The position numbers and the translations under genes are program-made. Shown in pieces: positions 16,670 to 25,449 of a stretch of DNA of 50,488 nucleotides. Below the pieces are notes generated by a model. The model saw only the letters and a program-made list of their open reading frames with translations. It was not told the DNA's origin and ran no database searches. The DNA lies in assembly GCF_000685075.1 (NCBI RefSeq), contig NZ_BAYD01000069.1:1-50488 (forward strand). Direction: 5' to 3'. Source of the stretch: Paraburkholderia oxyphila NBRC 105797. Lineage in GTDB: Bacteria > Pseudomonadota > Gammaproteobacteria > Burkholderiales > Burkholderiaceae. The first letter of the stretch is position 1, and every line of letters starts with the position of its first letter.

Positions 16670-17980
16670 ATGAACGCCACACCTCTCGCAGTTCACGACG
16701 ACGGCCCCGAGGGCGTCTACACGCGCGGCTCGGGCGAGGCGCGCGAATGGTGGCGCGTCTCGCTCTCCGAGCGCGCGAACATGTTCCGCATCGAGCACGG
16801 CCGCGGTGGCGATGGCGACACCATCGGCGAGGTGGACATCGACACCGTCGTCGACCTCGACAACCTCGAAGCGAAGCTGCTGAAGTGGCGCCGCGAGGGC
16901 TTCGTGTCCGAGGCGGGCCGCGAGGACGAGGCGCGTGCCGCCGAGGCCGGCAGCCGTTTCTCCGCCGATTTGCGCCATGCGGCGGCGGCTGCGCGGGCGG
17001 CGCGCGAAGGCGGCGGAGCGGGCGATGTGGCGGGCAGTGAAGTGTGCAATGAGTCGGACAACGAAGCGCGGCTCCCTGGCGCGACCGTGCGCATCGGCAA
17101 TGTGGACATGCCGGTCGCGCAGGCGGGCTCGCCGGCTTCGCAAGCGCTGGTGCCGCGCATCAACGACGCGTATCTGTTCACGGCCCGCACCGACGACGTC
17201 GCGCTCGACATCGTCGAGAACCGCCGCGTGATGCTGATCGGCCACACGGGCTCGGGCAAGACCAGCTTCATCGAGCAGGTGGCCGCGCGCACGGGGCACG
17301 GCGTGCTGCGCGCGAACATGAACGGCCAGACCACCATCGGCGACTTCGTGGGCTTCTGGACCGTGAAGGGCGGCGAGACGGTCTGGGTGGACGGCGTGCT
17401 GCCCGTGTCGATGCGCGAGGGCTATTGGCTCATCATCGACGAACTCGATTTCGCCGAGCCTTCGATCCTCGCCGTGCTGACCGCCGTGCTCGAGCCGAAC
17501 GGCAAGCTCCTGCTCAAGGAGCGCGGCAACGAGATCGTGACGCCGCATCCGGCGTTTCGCCTCTTCGCCACGGCGAACGCGGCGGGCGCGATGAGCGCGT
17601 ACCGTCACCTGTATCAGGGCGCGAATCTGCTCAACGAAGCCTTTCTCGACCGCTGGCGCGTGTACCTGTTCGACTATTTGTCGAAAGATGAGGAAGCCGA
17701 AGTATTGCGGCGGACCTTGCCGCAACTCACGCCCGCGCTCGCGCACACGCTCGCCGCCATTGCCGCCGACTGCCGCGCCGCGTTCGCACGCGAAGATCTG
17801 GCGAGCGCGTTCTCCACGCGGCGTCTGATCGATTGGGCCGAGCTGATGTTGCGCACGGGCGACGCCGAGCGCGCCGCCGGCCCGTCGATCTACGCGAAAG
17901 TCAGCGCGGAGGACGCGTCGCTCATCCGCAGCATCATCCGCCATCACGCGATCTTCGACGCCGATCCGGGCGCGAGCTAG
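16670..17980 (+). CDS. AAA+ ATPase of the MoxR/CobS type
   Basis: A 436-residue protein. The N-terminal ~150 residues contain a WGR-like start (REWWRVSLSERANMFRIEHGRGGDG) and an Ala/Glu-rich linker. The AAA+ module then carries Walker A GHTGSGKT (191-198), Walker B IIDELD (~255-260) and a downstream sensor-1 Asn in FATANA. Residues GDFVGFWTVKGGETVW resemble cobaltochelatase CobS. The ATG at 16670 is used; a TTG two codons earlier is also in frame, and no strong ribosome-binding site exists. The next gene, 16 bp away, is a CobT-like VWA protein, the normal partner. No cobalamin genes are near, so a metal-chelatase role is not shown; a chaperone-like MoxR function is the alternative. Confidence 0.85.
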   Translation: MNATPLAVHDDGPEGVYTRGSGEAREWWRVSLSERANMFRIEHGRGGDGDTIGEVDIDTVVDLDNLEAKLLKWRREGFVSEAGREDEARAAEAGSRFSADLRHAAAAARAAREGGGAGDVAGSEVCNESDNEARLPGATVRIGNVDMPVAQAGSPASQALVPRINDAYLFTARTDDVALDIVENRRVMLIGHTGSGKTSFIEQVAARTGHGVLRANMNGQTTIGDFVGFWTVKGGETVWVDGVLPVSMREGYWLIIDELDFAEPSILAVLTAVLEPNGKLLLKERGNEIVTPHPAFRLFATANAAGAMSAYRHLYQGANLLNEAFLDRWRVYLFDYLSKDEEAEVLRRTLPQLTPALAHTLAAIAADCRAAFAREDLASAFSTRRLIDWAELMLRTGDAERAAGPSIYAKVSAEDASLIRSIIRHHAIFDADPGAS

Positions 17981-17996
17981 AGGCGAGCCTATCGTC

Positions 17997-19844
17997 ATGG
18001 ATGCCGCCCGCCTGGACGATCTCGAAGCGCGCCTTGGCAAGCTCGCGCGCGTGCTGACCGGCGAGCCGCGCCTTGCGGTGTCGATTGGCGCCGGTGGGCC
18101 GCGCGTGGAGCATGAGCGCTTCGTATTGCCTTCGCACGCGGACGAATCAACGCAAGCCGCTCAGGCCGTGCAGGCCGCTCAATCCGGCGAATCCACCGAA
18201 GCCGATGAAGATTTGCTGATCGGCTACCTCGACTTGCTGGCGGCGCGCTGGCGGCATAGCGCACCGCATCGGCTCGACCTTGCCCAGGCGGGCGTGACGG
18301 GGCGCATTGCGCAAGCCGTCGAGGACCGGCGCGTGCTGGCCCGGCTCGTGGCGGCCTATCCGGGCGCGCGCCGCTACGTCGAGCGGCTGCGCGCGCAGCT
18401 CGCCCGCGACGCCTCACGGCGCTGGGGCGCGCTCTCGTGGCCCGAGCGGCTCATCTGGACCATCGAGCGCACGCTCTGGGGCGAGCCCGCTCGCGCGGGC
18501 GAGCGCGACGCGGCAACGCTCGCGGCTGCGCTGCGCGTATTGGAAGGCCCGGGCGGGCCGCTCGCTGTGGCACGCGCGAGCCGCTCGACCAGCGAGAGCG
18601 TGCGGGCCGCGCAGGCCATCGTGGCGGGCGTGCGCTCGCTCGCCTCGCGCGGCGCGAACAATATGATGCAGTCGGCGCGCCCACCCGATTCGCTCGACGA
18701 CGAAACGCTCGCGCGCGAGCTCGACGACTTCGGCGCGCACGACGACACGGCTTTCGCGCTGACGCTGGATGCCGCCGCTGCCGAGGCATCCGCGGAGGCG
18801 CTGCGCCAGCCCGGCGCGCAGGCGCTGGAAGCGGCCGGCGAGGCGCTCGGCGACGCCATGTCCGCGCCCGGTGCCACGCTCTCCGAGGCCGATGCTGCGC
18901 CGCCGCGCGCGGCAGCCGGCGCGGCGCCGTTTGCAAAGGCGGTCCGGTCGATCCCGCTCACCACGGCCTTCGATGCCGTGACCGACCTCACCGGCAGTGG
19001 CGACGCCACGGCGTGGCGCAAGCTGCGCGCGCTGGCGCGCGCGGAGACGGGCGCGCTCAGGACGCATCTCGAGCGCGTGCTGAAAGCCGACGAACTCACC
19101 CACTGGAAGCGCGAGCAGGAGCGCGGCGAGATCGACCGTGCCGCGCTCGCGCGCCTGGCCGCCTCGCGCGGCTACCGCACGCCGTTTCGCGTGGCCACGC
19201 ACGCGAGCGGCCGCGACGCCGCGGTGACGCTGCTGCTCGACCTGAGCGGCTCGATGGCGGGGCGCAAGATCGAGCTCGCGCGGCTATGCGCGGCCGCGCT
19301 CACCGACGCGCTCATGCAACTCGGCTTCGACTGCGAAGTGCTTGGCTACAGCTCGGTCGAGTCGCCCGACATGCGCGCGCAGTTCGAGCGCGCCCGCGCG
19401 GCGGGCGTGGACCTGCGCGGCTTCAATCGCTTCGTGGAGCGGCTTGACCTGCGGATCTTCAAGCGCTTCGAAGCGCGCGATTCGAACGCCGCGAGCGGCC
19501 TCGCGGCCATCGAGTGCGGCCATGAGAATCCCGACGGCGAAGCGCTCGCCTGGGCCGCCGCGCGGCTGATGGCGCGCAAGGCGCGGCGGCGCCTGCTGTT
19601 CGTGCTCTCGGACGGCTATCCGTCCACGAGCGACGGCGACCCCGCGGTGTTGCGCAGCGACTTGCATGCGCGCGTGGCCGAGGTGGGCGAGCAGGGCATC
19701 GAGCTGGTCGGCATCGGCATACAGGACGATGCCGTCGAGGCGTTCTATCCGCAGGCCGTGGTCGTGCGCAAGCTCCACGAACTGCCCGCCGTGGCGTTCG
19801 CGACGCTGAGCCGGATGCTTGCGCGGCGCACGCGCCGGGGTTGA
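17997..19844 (+). CDS. CobT-like VWA-domain protein
   Basis: A 615-residue protein with a long Ala/Arg/Glu-rich N-terminal region and a C-terminal von Willebrand A domain from about residue 405. The MIDAS motif DLSGS starts at D415, and the second part of the site is LSDGYPS near residue 540. HENPDGEAL just before that strand matches CobT, the subunit that works with CobS in aerobic cobaltochelatase and in MoxR-VWA pairs. It starts 16 bp after the ATPase with GAGG upstream, so the two are co-transcribed. Function is inferred: the ATPase-VWA pair would remodel or load metal into a client protein. Confidence 0.85.
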   Translation: MDAARLDDLEARLGKLARVLTGEPRLAVSIGAGGPRVEHERFVLPSHADESTQAAQAVQAAQSGESTEADEDLLIGYLDLLAARWRHSAPHRLDLAQAGVTGRIAQAVEDRRVLARLVAAYPGARRYVERLRAQLARDASRRWGALSWPERLIWTIERTLWGEPARAGERDAATLAAALRVLEGPGGPLAVARASRSTSESVRAAQAIVAGVRSLASRGANNMMQSARPPDSLDDETLARELDDFGAHDDTAFALTLDAAAAEASAEALRQPGAQALEAAGEALGDAMSAPGATLSEADAAPPRAAAGAAPFAKAVRSIPLTTAFDAVTDLTGSGDATAWRKLRALARAETGALRTHLERVLKADELTHWKREQERGEIDRAALARLAASRGYRTPFRVATHASGRDAAVTLLLDLSGSMAGRKIELARLCAAALTDALMQLGFDCEVLGYSSVESPDMRAQFERARAAGVDLRGFNRFVERLDLRIFKRFEARDSNAASGLAAIECGHENPDGEALAWAAARLMARKARRRLLFVLSDGYPSTSDGDPAVLRSDLHARVAEVGEQGIELVGIGIQDDAVEAFYPQAVVVRKLHELPAVAFATLSRMLARRTRRG

Positions 19845-19949
19845 CGCGGCCGGTGCGATTCTTGCCGCCGGAGCTGACCTGTTATACCTTGTCTGACAAA
19901 GCCGCCACGAATGCGGCGTATCGACTGAACCCCTATCGACACTTCGGTC

Positions 19950-21176
19950 ATGAGCGCCCCCGACCCGAGGACCCACGAAGACTACGACCGCCTCTACTAC
20001 CGGCTCGATCTCGAGCCTGGCGCCAGCGCGGCCGAAATCAAGCACAACTATCGGCAGCTCGCCCAGATCTTTCATCCGGACAAATGGCGGCATCCGAGCC
20101 CGGCGTCGCTGCACTGGGCCTCCGAGCAGTTCAAGAAGATCAAGGAAGCGCGCGAGGTGCTGGAGGACTACTGGTCCGCGCATCACGAGGCGCCCGCGAG
20201 CCGCGTGGCCCTGGGCGATGCGCACCTCGTCCGCGTGCGCGAGCAGTTGCGCGACCTGCAACTGCGTCGCGAGCGTCTGCAGGCCGAGCTCGACGCGCTG
20301 CAGAGCACCAGGCTGCGTGGCCTGGCCGAGTTTGCGCGCATGCAGACCGAGCGCGAGCGTCTGATCGGCGAACTCGTGCACCTGCGCGAGGAAGCCGTGC
20401 GTGAGCGCGCAAGCGCTGCCGCGCGACGCGACGAGGAGCAGGCGTCCCGGCAGGCTGAGGCAGCCGCTACCGCGAGCCCGGGCTCCGGCAACGGCGGAAA
20501 TAGCGGCAAAGTCGGCAATGGCGGCAATCCCGGCGCGAGCCTCGCGCCGCTCGAACGACACCCCGTGCGCGACTTCTTCTTCTCACGTTTTGACGACCCC
20601 GCGCGCGGCTGGTTGATGACGTTGAGCGGCATCGCCGTGATGTTCATCGTCCTCTTTGTGGTGGCGCACAAGATCGTCTTCAGCGTATTCGACGCGGCCG
20701 GGTCATGGCGCTGGCTCGGCGAAATTTTGCAAGGACTGCTGATTGCCGCGGGCGTGGTGCTGGTGGGCGGTTACGCGTGGGCGCAGCGGACTTTCTATCG
20801 GGCCGATCGCGCGGGGCGCGAGCATGGCATGCCGCTGCCCGTCCACGAAACGTGGCAGCGCGTGGGCGCCGCGCTGCGCGGTACGGGCCGCCATGGCGCC
20901 GAATGGGGCATCGAAGCCAGTGAGCACCTGCCCGGAAGCGCGGGCTTCGAGCTGCGCGCGGTCCTGCGCTACTCGATGGCGCGCCACGGCGAGAGCGAGG
21001 GCGAAGCGCATCAAGCCGTGACTTTCCGCTGCCGCGCGCGCGCCGTGAGTGCGGGCGAGACGCGCATCGCCTGGGACTTTGGCGTGCAGGCGCCCACGTG
21101 GTGGCTCCTGCCGGCGGCAAAGGTCGTGCGCGAATTGCGCAGGCGGATCGAGACGGATCTCGCCGCGCGCCTCTAA
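19950..21176 (+). CDS. Membrane-anchored J-domain protein
   Basis: A 408-residue protein. Residues ~10-75 are a J domain with the HPD tripeptide at 42-44 (IFHPDKW), which stimulates DnaK ATPase. A charged coiled coil follows (about 90-165), then a Gly/Asn-rich linker, then two hydrophobic helices (about 225-247 and 257-277). The remainder, residues ~290-408, is a soluble domain I do not recognise. There is no Gly/Phe or zinc-finger region, so it is a type III J protein. It lies 105 bp after the CobT-like gene on the same strand. Alpha-proteobacterial cobS-cobT loci also often have a J-protein gene beside them, which supports a functional link. Confidence 0.82.
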   Translation: MSAPDPRTHEDYDRLYYRLDLEPGASAAEIKHNYRQLAQIFHPDKWRHPSPASLHWASEQFKKIKEAREVLEDYWSAHHEAPASRVALGDAHLVRVREQLRDLQLRRERLQAELDALQSTRLRGLAEFARMQTERERLIGELVHLREEAVRERASAAARRDEEQASRQAEAAATASPGSGNGGNSGKVGNGGNPGASLAPLERHPVRDFFFSRFDDPARGWLMTLSGIAVMFIVLFVVAHKIVFSVFDAAGSWRWLGEILQGLLIAAGVVLVGGYAWAQRTFYRADRAGREHGMPLPVHETWQRVGAALRGTGRHGAEWGIEASEHLPGSAGFELRAVLRYSMARHGESEGEAHQAVTFRCRARAVSAGETRIAWDFGVQAPTWWLLPAAKVVRELRRRIETDLAARL

Positions 21177-21194
21177 GCGTGCTCCCCGCACGCT
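21176..21194. terminator. Weak bidirectional hairpin between convergent genes
   Basis: AGCGTGC and GCACGCT form a 7-bp stem with loop TCCCC right after the J-protein stop codon and before the end of the convergent cupin gene. No T-run follows on either strand, so termination strength is doubtful. Confidence 0.4.
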
Positions 21195-21223
21195 AGCGCC
21201 ACCGCGGGCGCCTGCTGCGCGCC

Positions 21224-21565
21224 TCAATCGACGATGAAAAGCCGCGCGCCCGTGCGCGTGTACGACTGGTGCGCCTCGGCGTTGTCGCCCACCTGATAGC
21301 TCATGCCGGGCTTGAGCACGAATTTGCGGCCGTCTTCCAGCGTCGTTTCCAGTTCGCCTTCGAGGCAGAAGAGGATGTGCCCTTTGCTGCACCAATGATC
21401 GGCGAGGTAGTTGGGCGAGTACTCGACCATGCGCACGCGGATCGGGTTCTGCGCGTCGCCGAAATGCTGCGTGCGCCATGTGGCCATGCCGGTCTCGCCT
21501 TTGTGCTGGGTGGGCTCAATCTCGGCCCAGTCGGTCGTGCCGAAGCTGAACGGGTGCATTTTCAT
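21224..21565 (-). CDS. DHCW-motif cupin-fold protein
   Basis: A 113-residue single cupin domain. It contains the DHWCSKGH segment that gives the DHCW cupin family its name, then a Gly-rich turn (CLEGELETTLEDG) and the second cupin half with AEAHQS. The histidines and glutamate are placed for a metal site, but no enzymatic activity is established for the family. It starts 58 bp after the MarR gene ends on the same strand, so the two may be one operon. Its link with the adjacent cyclohexanecarboxylate genes is positional only. Confidence 0.8.
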   Translation of the reverse strand: MKMHPFSFGTTDWAEIEPTQHKGETGMATWRTQHFGDAQNPIRVRMVEYSPNYLADHWCSKGHILFCLEGELETTLEDGRKFVLKPGMSYQVGDNAEAHQSYTRTGARLFIVD

Positions 21566-21623
21566 CGCGTTGTGTGTCCTTTGGTATGTGCAGTTTGTCT
21601 GGAATGGCGTATGGCACGCGCGC

Positions 21624-22133
21624 TCATTCTTCTTCCGCCGTGCCGCGTTCGTCGATGCGCTTCATGTTGTCCAGCAGCTTGAGCAGATAGTGCAGCGTGT
21701 GCGTCATGTCGTCGACGGAAAAATTCCCTAGCACCTCTTCGTAATACGCCTGGATCTTGGGTGTGGCCTGATGCAGCCATAGCGCGCGGCCCGTCTCGCT
21801 CATGCGCACGCGGCGCGAGCGGCGGTCGAGCGCGTCCGGGGCGGCGCTCAAATGCCCGTCGCGCTCCATCCGGCTGATCAGGCCCGAGAGGTTCTGCCGG
21901 CTCACCATCAGATAGCGCGCCAGCTCGCCCACACTCATGCCTTCCTGAACCTCCTCGCGCGAAAGTGCACCGAGCACGGCCCACTGCTGCGTGGTCAGCC
22001 CTTCCTCTTCCACGGCCCGAGTTCCCGTTTTATGCAACATATTTGCAGATTGGTAGAGGCGGAAGAACAACCGATTGGCCAGCTCGAAGCGCGCAAGGTC
22101 TTCTTTATCATGGGTTTTTGCAGGCTTAGACAA
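21624..22133 (-). CDS. MarR-family regulator, likely BadR-like
   Basis: A 169-residue MarR protein with the winged-helix core around residues 45-115: LTTQQWAVLGAL, GELARYLMVSRQNLSGLI, then DRRSRRVRMSETG as the wing and dimer arm. It is transcribed divergently from badH, separated by 147 bp that contain the inverted repeat at 22190-22203. In Rhodopseudomonas palustris the MarR-type BadR represses the equivalent badHI-ali genes and responds to a ring-carboxyl-CoA intermediate. The same arrangement here supports that role. The ATG at 22133 precedes the usual family start by about 30 residues. Confidence 0.85.
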   Translation of the reverse strand: MSKPAKTHDKEDLARFELANRLFFRLYQSANMLHKTGTRAVEEEGLTTQQWAVLGALSREEVQEGMSVGELARYLMVSRQNLSGLISRMERDGHLSAAPDALDRRSRRVRMSETGRALWLHQATPKIQAYYEEVLGNFSVDDMTHTLHYLLKLLDNMKRIDERGTAEEE

Positions 22134-22189
22134 AGGGTTTCTCCTGATGTGGCTGCGCTTGTCTTCGATCGATGTGCTGCCTAGTATAC

Positions 22190-22203
22190 GTCAACATATT
22201 GAC
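22190..22203. promoter_or_regulatory. Candidate MarR operator between marR and badH
   Basis: GTCAA and TTGAC form an inverted repeat with a 4-bp centre (GTCAACATATTGAC) in the divergent intergenic region. TATACT on the minus strand, next to it, could be the marR -10 box, so binding would give autorepression. Confidence 0.5.
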
Positions 22204-22280
22204 ATAATTAGGGCGGCCGAAAAAGGTGCGCGACCGCCAGCAGGCTCAATGGTAACCCTGGTAACGCATGGAGGAGCACG

Positions 22281-23048
22281 ATGAAAAGGTTCGAAGGCCG
22301 CACGGTGGTCGTGACGGGAGGTGGAGGCGGCATTGGCGGTGCGACTTGCCGGCGCTTTGCGGCGGAGGGCGCGCGCGTCGCGGTGCTCGATCTCTCGCTC
22401 GAAGCGTCGCAGAAGGTGAGCGCGTCGATCGAGGCGCACGACGGCAAGGCGCTTGCGCTGCGCTGCGACATCACGAATCGCGCTGAGGTGGATGCGGCGC
22501 TCGCGCAAGCCGAGGCGCAACTCGGCCCCGTGGATGTGCTCGTGAACAATGCGGGCTGGGACGTCTTCAAGCCCTTCACGAAAACGGAGCCCGCGCAGTG
22601 GGAGCGGCTCATCGCGATCAATCTCATGGGCGCACTGCACCTGCACCATGCCGTGTTGCCCGGCATGGTCGAGCGCAAGCGCGGGCGCATCGTCAATATC
22701 GCTTCCGATGCGGCGCGCGTGGGCTCGTCGGGCGAGGCCGTCTACGCGGCATGCAAGGGCGGCCTCGTGTCGTTCTCCAAGACCATCGCGCGCGAGCATG
22801 CGCGCCACGGCATCACCGTGAACGAGGTCTGCCCGGGCCCGACCGACACGGCGCTTTTCGCCGATTACAAGGAAGGCGCGGGCAATCCCGAGAAGCTGCT
22901 AGAAGCGTTCCAGCGCTCGATTCCGCTGGGCCGCATCGGCCAGCCCGAGGACTTGCCGGGCGCAATCGTCTTCTTCGCCAGCGACGACGCAGGCTACATC
23001 ACCGGGCAGGTGCTGAGCGTGTCCGGCGGCCTGACCATGGCCGGCTGA
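22281..23048 (+). CDS. badH: 2-hydroxycyclohexanecarboxyl-CoA dehydrogenase (SDR)
   Basis: A 255-residue short-chain dehydrogenase with the NAD-binding TGGGGGIG (12-19), NNAG (89-92) and catalytic S142, Y155, K159. From memory it matches R. palustris BadH closely along its whole length, including GWDVFKPFTKTEP and SSGEAVYAACKGGL. BadH oxidises 2-hydroxycyclohexane-1-carboxyl-CoA to the 2-keto compound with NAD+ in cyclohexanecarboxylate and benzoate degradation. The ATG at 22281 has GGAGGA upstream. It is first in a + strand operon with badI (30-bp gap) and aliB. Confidence 0.93.
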   Translation: MKRFEGRTVVVTGGGGGIGGATCRRFAAEGARVAVLDLSLEASQKVSASIEAHDGKALALRCDITNRAEVDAALAQAEAQLGPVDVLVNNAGWDVFKPFTKTEPAQWERLIAINLMGALHLHHAVLPGMVERKRGRIVNIASDAARVGSSGEAVYAACKGGLVSFSKTIAREHARHGITVNEVCPGPTDTALFADYKEGAGNPEKLLEAFQRSIPLGRIGQPEDLPGAIVFFASDDAGYITGQVLSVSGGLTMAG

Positions 23049-23078
23049 TTGATTGTCAGTACAACACAGGATTCGTTC

Positions 23079-23861
23079 ATGAACTACGAAGACATTCTTT
23101 ACGAAGTGCGCAACGGCGCGGCATGGATCACCATCAATCGCCCGGAGAAGATGAACGCGTTTCGCGCTCGCACCTGCGACGAGCTGATTCACGCGATCAA
23201 CAAGGCGGGCTATTCGCGCGAGATTGGCGTGATCGTGCTGGCGGGCGCGGGCGACAAGGCGTTCTGCACCGGCGGCGATCAGTCTGCCCACGAAGGCCAA
23301 TACGACGGGCGCGGCACCATCGGGCTGCCGATGGAGGAATTGCACACTGCGATCCGCGACGTGCCCAAGCCCGTGATCGCGCGCGTGCAGGGCTATGCGG
23401 TGGGCGGCGGCAACGTGCTGTGCACGATCTGCGATTTCACGATCGCCTCGGAGAAGGCCGTATTCGCGCAGGCGGGCCCGAAGGTCGGCTCGGTGGACCC
23501 CGGCTACGGCACGGCCTTTCTTGCGCGCGTGGTGGGCGAGAAGAAAGCGCGCGAGATCTGGTATCTGTGCCGCCGCTATCCGGCCGCCGAAGCGCTGGTG
23601 ATGGGGCTCGTGAATGCGGTCGTGCCGCACGAGCAACTGGACGCGGAAGTGCAGAAGTGGTGCGACGAGATCATGGAAAAGAGCCCGACGGCCATCGCCA
23701 TCGCCAAGCGCTCGTTCAACATGGATACCGCGCATCAGGCCGGCATCGCGGGCATGGGCATGTATGCGCTCAAGCTCTATTACGACACGGAGGAGTCGCG
23801 CGAGGGCGTGCGGGCGTTCAATCAGAAACGCAAGCCCGAGTTCCGCAAATACGCGAAGTAA
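23079..23861 (+). CDS. badI: 2-ketocyclohexanecarboxyl-CoA hydrolase
   Basis: A 260-residue crotonase-fold enzyme, the same length as R. palustris BadI and very close to it by eye (NGAAWITINRPEKMNAFR, CTGGDQSAHEG, VDPGYGTAFLARVVGEKKA). BadI opens the ring hydrolytically, giving pimeloyl-CoA. The oxyanion-hole glycines in CTGGDQ and YAVGGGN are present. The ATG at 23079 is 30 bp after the badH stop and matches the family N-terminus; an upstream in-frame ATT codon would add ten residues without support. Confidence 0.94.
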   Translation: MNYEDILYEVRNGAAWITINRPEKMNAFRARTCDELIHAINKAGYSREIGVIVLAGAGDKAFCTGGDQSAHEGQYDGRGTIGLPMEELHTAIRDVPKPVIARVQGYAVGGGNVLCTICDFTIASEKAVFAQAGPKVGSVDPGYGTAFLARVVGEKKAREIWYLCRRYPAAEALVMGLVNAVVPHEQLDAEVQKWCDEIMEKSPTAIAIAKRSFNMDTAHQAGIAGMGMYALKLYYDTEESREGVRAFNQKRKPEFRKYAK

Positions 23862-23922
23862 AGGCGTATCCATCACGTTTAGCATGACGAATGAATAGAG
23901 CGACCCCGTACCAGGAGTGGAC

Positions 23923-25074
23923 ATGAATCCCTATATCGACGAAGACCTCGTCGCCCTTGGCGAGCACGCGCGGCGTTTCGCGCAGGGACGCGTCGCGCCG
24001 GGCTTTCAGGAGCGCGATCAAACGCGCGTGCTCGACCGTGGCTTGATGCGCGAAATGGGCGAGATGGGATTCATCGCGCCGGAGCTGCCTGAAGCCTACG
24101 GCGGGCAGGGGCTCGGCTGCCTCGCGGCGGGTGTGATCCACGAGGAGATCGCCCGCGCCGACCTGAGCCTCTCCTATATCAACCTGCTCGCTTCGCTCAA
24201 TGGGCAGATCCTGGCGCAGCACGCGGCGCCCGAGATCGCGCGTCCTTGGCTCGAGCGCCTGACGCAGGGGCGCGCGCTGCTCGCAATCGCGTTGACCGAG
24301 CCACGCGGCGGCTCGGACGCGGCGAACCTGCGACTGAAGATGGAGCGCGTGGGGGACCACTACGTGCTCAACGGCGAGAAGACTTCGATCTCGGCAGCCG
24401 ATCAGGCGGACGCCGCCGTGGTATTCGCCCGCACGGGCCGCGCGGAAGATGGCGCGCGCGGCGTTTCCGCGCTGCTCGTGCCGATGGATCTTCCCGGCAT
24501 CACGCGCAACCGTTTCGATTGTCATGGCCAGCGCGCCATCGGGCGCGGCTCGATCTTCTTCGAGAACGTGCGCGTGCCCGTCGATCATCGGCTAGGCGAC
24601 GAGGGCAAGGGCTTCGTGCAGGTGATGCAGGGCTTCGACTTCTCGCGCGCGCTGATCGGTTTGCAGGTGCTCGCGGTCGCGAGCGTGAGCCTCGAGGAGA
24701 CGTGGGAGTACATCGCGCAGCGCGAGGCGTTCGGCAAGCCGCTTTCGGCGTTTCAGGGCGTCTCGCATCCGCTCGCCGAGTACGCGACCCAGGTGGAGGC
24801 CGCGCGCCTGCTGTGTCTGCAAACGCTCTGGCTCAAGGACCGTGGCCTGCCGCACACGGCGCAGGCGGCCATGTGCAAATGGTGGGGGCCGAAGCTCGCT
24901 TACGACGTCGTGCATCAATGCCTGCTCTCATTCGGCCACGGCGGCTACGATCGCGGGCCGCTGGAGCAGCGCCTGCGCGACGTCCTCGGCTTTCAGATTG
25001 GCGACGGCACGGCGCAGATCATGAAGACCATCGTGGCGCGCGCGAACGCCGGGCGCGACGCCGTTCCCGCATGA
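23923..25074 (+). CDS. aliB: Acyl-CoA dehydrogenase, probable cyclohexanecarboxyl-CoA dehydrogenase
   Basis: A 383-residue acyl-CoA dehydrogenase: N-terminal helical domain, FAD-binding middle (LTEPRGGSDAANLR, GEKTSIS) and C-terminal helices ending FQIGDGTAQIMKTI. The usual catalytic Glu (in YEGT) is replaced by Asp361 in IGDGT. Position after badHI and a strong AGGAG (23913-23917) before the ATG at 23923 support AliB, which forms cyclohex-1-ene-1-carboxyl-CoA. Identity as AliB rather than another dehydrogenase rests on cluster context and the family look. Downstream lies the aliA-badK scar. Confidence 0.87.
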   Translation: MNPYIDEDLVALGEHARRFAQGRVAPGFQERDQTRVLDRGLMREMGEMGFIAPELPEAYGGQGLGCLAAGVIHEEIARADLSLSYINLLASLNGQILAQHAAPEIARPWLERLTQGRALLAIALTEPRGGSDAANLRLKMERVGDHYVLNGEKTSISAADQADAAVVFARTGRAEDGARGVSALLVPMDLPGITRNRFDCHGQRAIGRGSIFFENVRVPVDHRLGDEGKGFVQVMQGFDFSRALIGLQVLAVASVSLEETWEYIAQREAFGKPLSAFQGVSHPLAEYATQVEAARLLCLQTLWLKDRGLPHTAQAAMCKWWGPKLAYDVVHQCLLSFGHGGYDRGPLEQRLRDVLGFQIGDGTAQIMKTIVARANAGRDAVPA

Positions 25075-25103
25075 GCGGCGCTTCTCTTGCACGGGGGCAT
25101 ACG

Positions 25104-25419
25104 ATGGCGTTCGACGCGGTATTGATCGCGCAGATGCGCGCGAGCGAAGCAACGCGCCGCTGGTGGCCGGGGCGCACCATCAACGACGAACTGGACGCCT
25201 GCGTGGCCGAGTGCCCGGAAAAGATCACGCTCAACCGGCCGAAGCATCTGAACGCGCTTGACGATCAAGGAGTCGGTGAACCGCGCCTGGGAGAGCGCGT
25301 TGAGCGAGGGCATGCTGTTCGAGCGGCGCGAGCTGCATGCTCGGTTTGCGAGCGAGGATGCGAAGGAAGGCATGGCGCCCTTCCTCGAAAAGCGCGACCC
25401 GGTGTTCACGCATCGCTGA
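25104..25419 (+). pseudogene. Deletion scar: aliA 5' fragment joined to two badK fragments
   Basis: The ATG at 25104 starts 40 residues that look like the N-terminus of cyclohexanecarboxylate-CoA ligase AliA (FDAVLIAQMRASEA, TINDELDACVAECPEK; to 25223). They run straight into an enoyl-CoA hydratase N-terminal piece ITLNRPKHLNALDDQ (25224-25268). The hydratase C-terminus then follows in another frame, IKESVNRAWE to FLEKRDPVFTHR, ending in TGA at 25417-25419. That C-terminus looks like BadK, the hydratase of this pathway. Two internal deletions and a frameshift therefore removed most of aliA and badK. If translated from 25104, the frame would run out of register to 25514, antisense to the transporter gene. 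Confidence 0.8.
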
Positions 25420-25449
25420 TTCATGCGCCGCGCGTAGCCGGAAATTCAC

